Shown piece after piece: positions 7,252-14,669 of a stretch of DNA of 24,820 nt. The position numbers were made by a program, and so were the translations under genes. Every line of letters starts with the position of its first letter. Position 1 is the stretch's first letter. The notes below the pieces were generated by a model. The model was given only the letters and a program-made list of their open reading frames with translations, was not told the origin of the DNA and did not search any database. Source of the DNA: Christensenella sp. UBA3792 (lineage in GTDB: Bacteria > Bacillota > Clostridia > Christensenellales > CAG-138); the NCBI GenBank assembly GCA_002369195.1, contig DFEW01000041.1:10659-35478 (forward strand), given 5' to 3'.

Positions 7252-8580
7252 ATGGAAAAAACAGATCTCTTTTCGGAACAAACCAAAAAACAGGCGCCGC
7301 TTGCCGACCGCATGCGCCCGCATACGCTCGACCGGTTCATCGGACAGGAGCATATCGTCGGCCCCGGACGGCTGCTGCGCCGCGCGATTCTGACCGATTC
7401 GCTGTGGTCGTCGATCTTCTTCGGCCCGCCCGGCACCGGCAAAACGACGCTCGCCAACATCATCGCCGAAACGACCGGCGCGCATTTTGTGCGCATGAAC
7501 GCGGTTTCGAGCGGCGTAAAGGAGCTGCGCGCCGTGATCGATCATGCCGCCGACGAGCTGCGTCTTTGCGGCAAGCCGACGTACCTTCTGCTCGATGAGT
7601 GTCACCGCTGGTCGAAAACGCAGTCGGACGCGCTGCTGCCCGCGCTCGAAAACGGCACGATCCGCTTCATCGGCTCGACGACCGAGAATCCGATGATCGC
7701 CATGACCAGCGCAATCGTTTCGCGCTGCCGCGTGTTCCAGTTCTATCCGCTGAAGGCCGCCGACATCCGAAAGGCGATCGATCAGGCGCTGTCCGATCCG
7801 GTCAACGGGTTCGGCACCCGGCGGATCGCGCTCGACGAGGACGCATACGAGACGTTCATTGCGCTGTCGAACGGCGACTGCCGCAACGCGCTCAACGCGC
7901 TGGAGCTTGCCGTGCTGACGACCGAACCGGATGCGGACGGCACGGTGCGCATCGATCGCGCGATCGCCTCCGAATCGGGGCAGCGCAAGGTCATGCAGAT
8001 GGACGATCAGCTCTTTTACGACATGCTGTCCGCGTTCTGCAAGTCCCTGCGCGGCGGGGACAGCGACGCCGCCCTCGCGTGGTTTTCGCGGCTCATCTAT
8101 GCGGGCTGCGATCCGCGCATCATTGCGCGTCGGCTGATCGCGCACGCGAGCGAGGACGTCGGTCTTGCGAACCCGCAGGCGATGGTGCAGGCGGTTGCCG
8201 CGGCGCAGGCGGTCGAACTGGTCGGACTTCCGGAGGCGCGGCTCTCCCTCTCGCAGGCGATCATCTTCCTCTGCGAATCGCCGAAGTCGAACAGCGTGTC
8301 CGCCGCGATGAGCGAGGCGGCGCAGGACGCGGAAACCGGCGGCGTGTACGAGCCGGTTCCGGTGCATCTGCGCGATACGCATTACGCCGGCTATAACCGC
8401 ATCGGCGCGGGCACGGGCTATAAGTACCCGCACGACTACCCCGCCCATTGGGTGCAGCAGCAGTACATGCCGACGGAGCTTCTCGGGCGGCGCTATTATG
8501 ATCCGTCCGATCAGGGACAGGAAGCGAAGATTCGCGAAAACCATCAAAAGCGCGACGCTTTGCGCAATCCCCAAAACTGA
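7252..8580 (+). CDS. rarA: Replication-associated recombination protein A (RarA/MgsA), AAA+ ATPase
   Basis: A 442-residue AAA+ clamp-loader-related ATPase acting at stalled forks and ssDNA-dsDNA junctions. Features: N-terminal PLADRMRPHTLDRFIGQEHI, Walker A GPPGTGKT at residues 58-65, Walker B LLLDECHRW (Cys where most relatives have Ile/Val), sensor 1 STTENP, arginine finger SRCRVF, and the C-terminal tetramerisation domain with YAGCDPRIIARRLIAHASEDVG and the HYAGYNRIGAG...YKYPHDYP ending. Length is normal. The ATG at 7252 fits family starts, yet no SD precedes it and the -10 box ends six bases before it, so leaderless translation is likely. An in-frame TTG at 7228 overlaps the promoter and is rejected. 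It is the only clear plus-strand gene here. Confidence 0.96.
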   Translation: MEKTDLFSEQTKKQAPLADRMRPHTLDRFIGQEHIVGPGRLLRRAILTDSLWSSIFFGPPGTGKTTLANIIAETTGAHFVRMNAVSSGVKELRAVIDHAADELRLCGKPTYLLLDECHRWSKTQSDALLPALENGTIRFIGSTTENPMIAMTSAIVSRCRVFQFYPLKAADIRKAIDQALSDPVNGFGTRRIALDEDAYETFIALSNGDCRNALNALELAVLTTEPDADGTVRIDRAIASESGQRKVMQMDDQLFYDMLSAFCKSLRGGDSDAALAWFSRLIYAGCDPRIIARRLIAHASEDVGLANPQAMVQAVAAAQAVELVGLPEARLSLSQAIIFLCESPKSNSVSAAMSEAAQDAETGGVYEPVPVHLRDTHYAGYNRIGAGTGYKYPHDYPAHWVQQQYMPTELLGRRYYDPSDQGQEAKIRENHQKRDALRNPQN

Positions 8581-8583
8581 ACC

Positions 8584-8608
8584 GAGGGCTGCAAAAGCAG
8601 CCCTCTTT
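8584..8608 (+). terminator. Terminator of rarA
   Basis: A perfect 9-bp stem (GAGGGCTGC/GCAGCCCTC) with an AAAA loop starts three bases after the rarA stop and is followed by TTTGCTT. It lies between convergent gene ends (rarA and the SpoIID-like gene) but lacks a T run in the other direction. Confidence 0.85.
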
Positions 8609-8610
8609 GC

Positions 8611-10623
8611 TTATTCCGCTTTTACAAGCTTTCGCAGCAGTTTTGCCGCATCCGCAGCGTCGACCGTTCCGTTGCCGAGCACGTCGGCGGCGAGCAGCCG
8701 TTCCTCCTCGATCGGGGAGAGATGTACCGTAAAGCGCAGGATCAGCGATGCGTCGGTCACATCGACCGTACCGTCGCCGTTTGCGTCCCCGATCAGCACC
8801 TGCGGCGCGGGATCGCCGAGCGTCACGTAATCCTTCCAGATGAACGCCCCCTGCCCCGTCTTGCGGTCCATCACATAGTACCACTTGCCGGACAGGTAGT
8901 AGACATACAGCGGGTTGCCGTTGTCGATCGCGTAAAGCTTTGCAAAGTTCGTCGACGGACCGGTGCGCAGGTTCGAATCGTCCGCGTTGCAATAGCCCTC
9001 CCGGTGCACGGCCGGATCGCGCTCGTAATAGCTCGCGTTCGCCGCGCTCACATAGCCGACCGCACCGGTCGCTTCGTCGCGCACATACAGCCATCCGCCT
9101 TCCTCGGAGAACACGGACAGGATCGCGCCGAGCTTGAGCGTTGCGACGAGCGCGCTGTCCGCGGACGGCTGCCGAACCAGCTTCAGCGTCGTCGACGTGA
9201 CGATCACGAGGTGATCGACCGGCGGCAGATTCGGATCCGGCGTCGGCGTCGCGGTCGGCGCAGGCGTTGCGGTCGGTACGGGCGTTGCGACCGGCGAGCC
9301 GCTCGGAGACGGCTGATCGCCGTCCGCATAGGTAAAGTCGAAGGTCGCGTTCGATTCGATCGCATTCCCGTTCTCATCGTACAGCGTCGCGCCGCGATAG
9401 TAGAATTTCAGCACGTCGACGTACGAGTAGCCCTGTTTCACCATCTGTCCGGCGCCGCGGTGCGAAAGCCCCGCGCGATGTCCGCTCGATACGCCCCAGA
9501 TGAGTTTCCATTCCCTTTGCGCGGTGCGCACCGCAAAGCAGACCGTGCCGGTCGCGTCCGCGGCGATCGCCGTTTTCAGCTCCGCCGGCGTGCAGGAAAA
9601 CGAAACCTGCTTCTGTTTGCCGTCGCCGTCCCGTACCGTCAGCGTCCAGTCATAGCGCTTTTGCGGTGCAAGCGCGCTCGGATAGCGCGCCGTCCCCTCC
9701 GGATGATCCGGATCATACAATCCCGTGAGCGCGTCGACCGAAACGATCTCCTTCGCTCCGCTTTGCTTTTGAAGGTACGCGTATAGCGCTTCGTCCATCG
9801 TCTTGGGCGCGCCTCCGTCGACCGTGAAGATCCGGTTCTTCGTCGATCCCGCCAGATCGAACGGATCGTAGCCGAACCAGTACGCGCCGTCGTTCGTGCT
9901 GCCGCCCCAGCGGATGCGTGGCGTGATGATCTGTCCGCCGTCCGCGGTGCTGTAATACGTCTTGAGCGTCTTGCCCGCGTAGCGCAGCGTCTGCTTCCAG
10001 ACGGCATCCACCGCGGCAATCGTGTTTTTATCGGAGGCGACATAGCCGTAATAGAGCTGCGACTGCGTCGTATCGTACACATCGAAATACTTGGAGGTGC
10101 GCGCTTCGACCTCGGCAAGCGCAAAGCCCTTGGCGATGATCGTCTCGACCTTCAAAAAGTCCGGCTTGGAGGAATCCGACAGCTCGCCGCTGACCACGCC
10201 GTACAGGTAATGCTGCATGTCCACATCGTTGATCACGCGCAGCGTTCCGTTGTCGTTATAAAACACGAAGTCGCCGTAATACACACGCTTGCCGTGCTTG
10301 GCGTTCTGGAACGTGATCGTCGTGTCGGCATCCGTCCCCTCGCGCACGAGCCGCACGGAGGTCTTTGACGCGCCGAGCGCGCCTGCGGAGGAATGCTTGA
10401 CGCTGACCGTACCGTCGGCGATCGTCGCGGTGACGGTTCCGCCCGTGACGGTCTTGCCGTCGACGCTGTACTTGCCCGACAGCGACACGCTGACCGAATC
10501 CGCATCCGCGGTCGACAGGCGCACGCGCACCGTGACCGGCTTCGTCTCTCCCGTACTGACGTGCAGCAGCGCAAGCGGCAGCAGCAGGCACGCGATCAGC
10601 AGCAGGCAAACGGTTCGTCTCAT
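8611..10623 (-). CDS. Secreted SpoIID/LytB-like protein with two SH3 domains and a dockerin
   Basis: A 670-residue exported protein. Residues 1-24 form a signal peptide (MRRTVCLLLIACLLLPLALL). The SpoIID-like domain includes NDVDMQHYLYGVVSGEL, YYSTADGGQIITPRIRWGG and GHRAGLSHRGAGQMVKQGYS, which corresponds to the GHGVGMSQYGA region of SpoIID peptidoglycan lytic transglycosylases. A Pro/Thr linker with ATPxPT repeats follows, then two bacterial SH3-like domains (the second has SNLRTGPSTNFAKL), and a C-terminal type I dockerin with two Ca-binding repeats (DANGDGTVDVTD and DVLGNGTVDAAD). The ATG at 10621-10623 lies six bases from GGAGG; another ATG two codons earlier is too close to it. It probably remodels cell wall while bound to wall and to a cohesin. 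The combination is unusual. It has its own promoter and stands alone. Confidence 0.85.
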   Translation of the reverse strand: MRRTVCLLLIACLLLPLALLHVSTGETKPVTVRVRLSTADADSVSVSLSGKYSVDGKTVTGGTVTATIADGTVSVKHSSAGALGASKTSVRLVREGTDADTTITFQNAKHGKRVYYGDFVFYNDNGTLRVINDVDMQHYLYGVVSGELSDSSKPDFLKVETIIAKGFALAEVEARTSKYFDVYDTTQSQLYYGYVASDKNTIAAVDAVWKQTLRYAGKTLKTYYSTADGGQIITPRIRWGGSTNDGAYWFGYDPFDLAGSTKNRIFTVDGGAPKTMDEALYAYLQKQSGAKEIVSVDALTGLYDPDHPEGTARYPSALAPQKRYDWTLTVRDGDGKQKQVSFSCTPAELKTAIAADATGTVCFAVRTAQREWKLIWGVSSGHRAGLSHRGAGQMVKQGYSYVDVLKFYYRGATLYDENGNAIESNATFDFTYADGDQPSPSGSPVATPVPTATPAPTATPTPDPNLPPVDHLVIVTSTTLKLVRQPSADSALVATLKLGAILSVFSEEGGWLYVRDEATGAVGYVSAANASYYERDPAVHREGYCNADDSNLRTGPSTNFAKLYAIDNGNPLYVYYLSGKWYYVMDRKTGQGAFIWKDYVTLGDPAPQVLIGDANGDGTVDVTDASLILRFTVHLSPIEEERLLAADVLGNGTVDAADAAKLLRKLVKAE
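9236..9289 (-). repeat. Imperfect 18-bp tandem repeats encoding the ATPxPT linker
   Basis: Two adjacent 18-bp units at 9254-9271 and 9272-9289 differ by a few bases, and a third more diverged unit precedes them. On the minus strand they encode ATPVPT, ATPAPT and ATPTPD in the linker between the SpoIID and SH3 domains. Such repeats can vary in number between strains. Confidence 0.7.
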
Positions 10624-10653
10624 CGGCATCCTCCTCCCGAATTTGTTGCTTCC

Positions 10654-10659
10654 GTTATA
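10654..10659 (-). promoter_or_regulatory. Probable -10 element of the SpoIID-dockerin gene
   Basis: TATAAC on the minus strand with TG one base upstream (TGGTATAAC) forms an extended -10. The position 17 bases further upstream falls in the T-rich tail of the preceding terminator and gives a poor -35. The leader would be about 24 bases with GGGAGGAGG. Confidence 0.6.
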
Positions 10660-10673
10660 CCACATTATGGCGC

Positions 10674-10696
10674 AAAAAAGAACGCCCGAAGGCGTT
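10674..10696 (-). terminator. Terminator after the flavoprotein gene
   Basis: On the minus strand AACGCC-TTCG-GGCGTT, a 6-bp stem with the stable TTCG tetraloop, is followed by C and six T residues. It lies about 53 bases after the stop codon and abuts the promoter of the next gene. Confidence 0.9.
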
Positions 10697-10748
10697 TGTT
10701 GCAAGAATATTTACAAGGATGACGAAACTTTGACGCATTTTTGGCAGA

Positions 10749-12365
10749 TTACGGCAGCGGCGCAAAGATGCGCATCAGCGCTTCCGCCGCCTTTACGCCG
10801 TCGACCGCCGCGCTGACGATGCCGCCGGCATACCCCGCGCCTTCGCCGATCGGGTACAGCCCCTTGTGCGACACGGATTCCATGCCCTCGTCGCGCAGGA
10901 TGCGCAGCGGCGAGGATGTGCGGCTTTCGACCGCGGTCAGGATCGCGTCCTCCATGTCGTAGCCCTTGAGTTGCCGTCCGAATGCCTTAAGCCCTTCGCG
11001 CACGCCCGCCGCCGTGAACTCCGGCAGACAGTCCGAAAGGCGCGTATAGCGTACGCCGGGGCGATACGTCGGCGTCACTTCCAAAGAGGGTTTAGAGGGT
11101 TCGTCGCGCAGAAACGCGCCGACCGTCGATGCGGGCGCACAGCCGTCCGCGCCGCCGAGCCGGAACACATCGCGCTCCAGGCGGTCCAAAAACCGCAGAC
11201 CGTCCAGCGGATGCGTACCGAAATCGTCCGGCGAAATCTGCACGACGACCGCCGCGTTCGCGTTCCTCCCGTCGCGCGCAAAGTTGCTCATGCCGTTGAC
11301 GACGACCTGTTCCGGTCCGCTCGCGCTCGCCACGACCTGCCCGCCGGGACACATGCAGAACGTATATACGCCGCGATCGCCGCTTTTGGCGGTCAGCCGG
11401 TACTCCGCCGCGCCGAGGCGCGGATGGCTTGCCATCGGACCGTACTGGCTCGCGTTGATCAAGCTCTGCGGATGCTCCGCGCGCACGCCGATCGCGAACG
11501 CCTTCGGCGCCATCGAAACGCCCATGTCGTACAGCATCCGTGCCGTATCGCGTGCACCGTGACCGATTGCGAGCACGAGCGCCGCGCACGGCTCCCAAAC
11601 CTGCGCGCCACCCTGCCGGATCAGCGCCTTTTCGATTCTGCCGTCGCGCATTCCGATGCCGGTCAGCGTCGCAGAGAAGCGCACTTCTCCGCCCGCCTGT
11701 TCGATGCGCTGCCGCAGCGTGCCGACGACCGTGCGCAGACGGTCGGTGCCGATGTGCGGCTTGGCGAGATACCCGATCTCCTCCGGCGCGCCGCATTCGA
11801 TCAGCGTGCCGATCACGCCGTCGATGTGCGGATCGCGAATGCGCGTGGTCAGCTTGCCGTCCGAGAACGTGCCCGCGCCACCCTCGCCGAACGCGACGTT
11901 GCTGTCCGGATCGGGCTCGCGGATGGCGCCGGACCAGTAGGTTTCCACGTCCTTCACGCGCTCCGCAATCGGACGTCCCCGCTCGATCACGAGCGGACGG
12001 TAGCCGTTCTTTGCGAGCGTCCACGCCGCGAACAGCCCCGCGGGACCGAGACCGACGACGATGATCCGCCCGTCCTGCGGCTTGGCGCCGAACGGGATCG
12101 GTTCGTCAGTCAGCGGCTGCACCGGCTCCGCGCCGAGCTTCGGGTTCTTCAGCACGCGCTTTGCGGCGGCATCGGTCAGCGTCAGCTCCGCGTGAATGCA
12201 ATGGAAGATGTCGTTCTTTTTGCGCGCGTCAAGCGCCTGCCGCACGATGCGCATCGACTGCAGCGCGTCGCGCGGGATATCGAGTTTGCGGCAGCAGCCG
12301 GCGGCGAACGATTCGTCCGTCGCGTCAAGCTCGCGTCTCAGGTTTTTCACATAGATCGTTTTCAT
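10749..12365 (-). CDS. NAD(P)/FAD-dependent oxidoreductase, COG2509 type
   Basis: A 538-residue flavoprotein of the COG2509 'FAD-dependent dehydrogenase' group. An N-terminal alpha/beta domain of about 90 residues (MKTIYVKNLRRELD...VRQALDARKKNDI) is the family hallmark. It is followed by the dinucleotide-binding motif VVGLGPAGLFAAWTLAKNG, then AFGEGGAGTFSDGKLTTR and the C-terminal FAD motif LYPIGEGAGYAGGIVSAAVDG. A central CMCPGGQVVA segment carries a conserved cysteine pair. The physiological substrate is not known for the family. The ATG fits the conserved N-terminus, but there is no SD, and a complete terminator hairpin ends nine bases before it. No promoter is visible in the 3' end of cdaR, so expression may depend on read-through. 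Confidence 0.9.
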   Translation of the reverse strand: MKTIYVKNLRRELDATDESFAAGCCRKLDIPRDALQSMRIVRQALDARKKNDIFHCIHAELTLTDAAAKRVLKNPKLGAEPVQPLTDEPIPFGAKPQDGRIIVVGLGPAGLFAAWTLAKNGYRPLVIERGRPIAERVKDVETYWSGAIREPDPDSNVAFGEGGAGTFSDGKLTTRIRDPHIDGVIGTLIECGAPEEIGYLAKPHIGTDRLRTVVGTLRQRIEQAGGEVRFSATLTGIGMRDGRIEKALIRQGGAQVWEPCAALVLAIGHGARDTARMLYDMGVSMAPKAFAIGVRAEHPQSLINASQYGPMASHPRLGAAEYRLTAKSGDRGVYTFCMCPGGQVVASASGPEQVVVNGMSNFARDGRNANAAVVVQISPDDFGTHPLDGLRFLDRLERDVFRLGGADGCAPASTVGAFLRDEPSKPSLEVTPTYRPGVRYTRLSDCLPEFTAAGVREGLKAFGRQLKGYDMEDAILTAVESRTSSPLRILRDEGMESVSHKGLYPIGEGAGYAGGIVSAAVDGVKAAEALMRIFAPLP

Positions 12366-12373
12366 GGGGATCG

Positions 12374-12399
12374 GAAAAGGGGGCGTCGATCGCCCCCTT
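12374..12399 (-). terminator. Terminator between cdaR and the flavoprotein gene
   Basis: On the minus strand AAGGGGGCG-ATCGA-CGCCCCCTT, a 9-bp stem, is followed by TT and then CC. It begins three bases after the cdaR stop and ends nine bases before the flavoprotein ATG. The 5' arm could alternatively pair with CGATCCCC just before that ATG, so it may be a regulated element rather than a plain terminator. Confidence 0.75.
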
Positions 12400-12402
12400 C
12401 AG

Positions 12403-13719
12403 TCAGTCGGTTTGTTCGGCGATCAGCTCGACCGTCGCGGTCTCGGTCGCCGGTTCAAAGGTCAGATACGCGATGGCGCCGTCGTAGCTGAACCGGATCG
12501 GCAGGTTGTGTATGCCTTCGCTGTACCCGTTCAGATCGACGTACGCGCTGATGCGGCTCGTATCGTATGCCTTGAGCGCGCTGATCGGTCCAAAGATCGT
12601 CACATCGACCGTCGTGACCGTGCTGTCGGTCAGCGACAGGTCCTGCCCGATGTTGCGGTACGTGATCGGGACGGCGACCGTCTTGGAGTCGGTGATCTCG
12701 GTTACCATCATCGTCACCGTGATCGTCTTATTGAATCCGGAGGTCGTTTCGACGCCTTCCGGCAGGATCAGGTCGACGGCGATCGGCGTATTGTGCATCT
12801 CCGGCGTAGCGGTGATCGTCTCCGTGGTGATCACATCGATGCGGTTCAGCGTCGTGCGATCGCCGTACAGGATGACCTTGCTTCTGGAGAGCGAGTAATC
12901 CCAGGTATACCCTTCCTCCAGCATCTGGATCGAAGGAATGATGTCGAACTCGCGGTATGCCCGCACCACGGCGCGCACGTTGACCGTGAACGCTTCGCCG
13001 TCGCTCGACGTGATGCCCTCGAGCAGGATGTTCGAGCTGTCATAGAAGCGCACCGGCAGAACGAGGTCATAGGTGTTCGCGAGCGTACTGGGGTCGTTGA
13101 CCGGGAACGTGGACAGATCGACCGTCGCTTCGCCGCGCACGATCCGGTCGAGCATCGACTTCTCGCCGCGCATCGACAGCGAAAGGTTCTGCGGCACTTC
13201 GACCGTGAATCCCTCCGGCAAGCTGCCCGACGTCTTGACGGAAACCTGCACGTTGTTGCGCGAAGACAGTCTCGCGATTTCGAGCTCGACGGACGGCACT
13301 TCAATCGACTGCACCGTGCCGTAATCGGATGCGACGTCCACCTGAACGTCGACCGTGATGGTCTTGCTGTCCTCGTCCGAATCGAGCGAGATCGCGCGGT
13401 TCGACAGATCTACCATGCAGGTAACGCGCGACTCGTCCAGCTCGCTGTGCTTGTTGATCTTGCAGAGAATGTCGACGTCCGTCGTGCCGATGTCGCGCGT
13501 GACGAGCATCAGTCCTCTCGCGTTCAGCGAGCTTTCGCCGACGATCGAGATCTCCACGTCGCGCACGCGCTTGATGTATTCGGGGTTTTCGACCGACAGG
13601 ACGTAGCCCCAGAGCATGATCGCGAACAGCAGCGCGACGACTTTCAGAACGATATTTTTGGTGAACAGATTTTTAAAGAACCGGCCGAGCGCGGAGAAAA
13701 CCTTTTGTTGCTTCGTCAT
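12403..13719 (-). CDS. cdaR: CdaR (YbbR-domain) regulator of diadenylate cyclase
   Basis: A 438-residue membrane-anchored protein: a short basic N-terminus, one transmembrane helix at about residues 22-42 (NIVLKVVALLFAIMLWGYVL), then a long extracytoplasmic part made of about four repeated YbbR beta domains, recognisable by recurring 'vDlsxxxxxxxxxxxxVxvxv' strands such as VDLSNRAISL and VDLSTFPVND. CdaR binds CdaA and modulates c-di-AMP synthesis in Firmicutes. It starts three bases after the cdaA stop, with a good SD inside the end of cdaA, so the two are co-translated from one message. In Bacillus, glmM normally follows; here a terminator and a flavoprotein follow instead. Confidence 0.93.
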   Translation of the reverse strand: MTKQQKVFSALGRFFKNLFTKNIVLKVVALLFAIMLWGYVLSVENPEYIKRVRDVEISIVGESSLNARGLMLVTRDIGTTDVDILCKINKHSELDESRVTCMVDLSNRAISLDSDEDSKTITVDVQVDVASDYGTVQSIEVPSVELEIARLSSRNNVQVSVKTSGSLPEGFTVEVPQNLSLSMRGEKSMLDRIVRGEATVDLSTFPVNDPSTLANTYDLVLPVRFYDSSNILLEGITSSDGEAFTVNVRAVVRAYREFDIIPSIQMLEEGYTWDYSLSRSKVILYGDRTTLNRIDVITTETITATPEMHNTPIAVDLILPEGVETTSGFNKTITVTMMVTEITDSKTVAVPITYRNIGQDLSLTDSTVTTVDVTIFGPISALKAYDTSRISAYVDLNGYSEGIHNLPIRFSYDGAIAYLTFEPATETATVELIAEQTD

Positions 13720-13722
13720 GGT

Positions 13723-14577
13723 TTACGCCTCCTCCTTCTTCTTGCGGTTCCACGGAAGGACGAACAAAGACTGATCCTTCGAGAGCAGCATATCGAGCGT
13801 ATTGGTCAGCGCCTTTTCGTCGAGGAAGCGGATCAGCTTGCCTTCGCGCGCGACCGAAATCGCGCCGGTCTCCTCGGACACGACGATGACGACGCAGTCC
13901 GAAGCCGCCGAAACGCCGATCGCCGCGCGATGCCGCGTACCGAGCTCGCGCGCAACCTTCGTGTCGTCCGACAGCGGCAGCAGGCAGCTTGCCGCTACGA
14001 TCGTCGTACCGCGGATCACCACGGCGCCGTCATGCAGCGGCGTGTTCGGCTCGAAGATGTTTTCGACGAGCGCGCCCGACAGCGCGGCGTCCATCTGAAC
14101 GCCGGTCGCAGCGATGTCGCCGAGACCGGAGCGGCGCTCAAACACAAGCAGCGCGCCGACGCGGCGTTTGGAAAGATGCAGGATCGAGCGTTTCAGATCC
14201 TGAATGATACGATGCGTATCCGTATCGTCCGAGATGACCCCAAGCTTGGAGATACGGTGCGATCCGATGCGTTCGAGCACGCGGCGCAGTTCCGGCGTGA
14301 ACAGGATGAACAGGATCAGGAAAATCGAGCCGCTTGCCAGGATGCCGTTGAGTACCCAGGAAATCGTCGTCAGTCCGAACAGCCGTGCGAGTACCGATAC
14401 CACAAACAGAAGGCCGATGCCCTTCATAACCTGATAGGCGCGGGTCTCCCTCGTCCATTCCAGAACTTTATACAAAAAGATCGTGATAATGAGGATATCT
14501 AAGATGATACTCGCCAATCCGCTCGGCTGTTTCAACACGTTGAATACCGTTCGGAAAATGCTGATCAGTTCCGACAA
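13723..14577 (-). CDS. cdaA: Diadenylate cyclase CdaA
   Basis: A 284-residue membrane enzyme that makes c-di-AMP from two ATP. Three transmembrane helices (roughly residues 22-39, 51-69 and 77-94) precede a DisA_N catalytic domain containing the signature DGA at residues 183-185 (PLHDGAVVIRG) and RHR at 215-217 (GTRHRAAIG). I chose a TTG start at 14575-14577 because AAGGAGG lies eight bases upstream and MSELISIF matches family openings. The longer frame to 14646 would run into the promoter. It is the first gene of cdaA-cdaR and has its own promoter with a duplicated -10. The ABC permease gene ends 92 bases upstream on the same strand with no visible terminator. Confidence 0.95.
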   Translation of the reverse strand: MSELISIFRTVFNVLKQPSGLASIILDILIITIFLYKVLEWTRETRAYQVMKGIGLLFVVSVLARLFGLTTISWVLNGILASGSIFLILFILFTPELRRVLERIGSHRISKLGVISDDTDTHRIIQDLKRSILHLSKRRVGALLVFERRSGLGDIAATGVQMDAALSGALVENIFEPNTPLHDGAVVIRGTTIVAASCLLPLSDDTKVARELGTRHRAAIGVSAASDCVVIVVSEETGAISVAREGKLIRFLDEKALTNTLDMLLSKDQSLFVLPWNRKKKEEA

Positions 14578-14627
14578 CGCAGTCGCCTCCTTTTGCCAAT
14601 GCTGTCGCGTTTTGAAATACACCGTAC

Positions 14628-14662
14628 AGTATAGTATACCATACATGTGTCATAATTGTCAC
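14628..14662 (-). promoter_or_regulatory. Promoter of cdaA-cdaR with overlapping duplicate -10 boxes
   Basis: On the minus strand GTGACA (14657-14662) is followed after 18 bases by TATACT (14633-14638), which overlaps by one base with a second TATACT (14628-14633). A TGG precedes the upstream copy. Either box could be used, giving a leader of about 45 bases. Confidence 0.7.
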
Positions 14663-14669
14663 GTAAATA

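Noticed and set aside
7150..8574. Minus-strand open frame continuing upstream of typA, about 475 codons antisense to rarA
   Set aside because: It is antisense to a clear AAA+ gene and is low-complexity Arg/Val/Ala-rich sequence caused by GC-rich codons; the typA ATG with its SD and promoter marks the real start.
10674..10696. Short hairpin as a REP-like or mobile repeat
   Set aside because: It has a TTCG loop and a T tract and sits right after a gene, which fits an ordinary terminator.
10866..12491. Plus-strand open frame of 541 codons antisense to the flavoprotein
   Set aside because: It mirrors the COG2509 gene and has Arg/His/Ala-biased composition with no motif.
12364..14502. Plus-strand open frame of 712 codons antisense to cdaR and cdaA
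   Set aside because: The translation is rich in Arg, Asp and His without domains and mirrors the codons of two well-supported genes; no SD or promoter.
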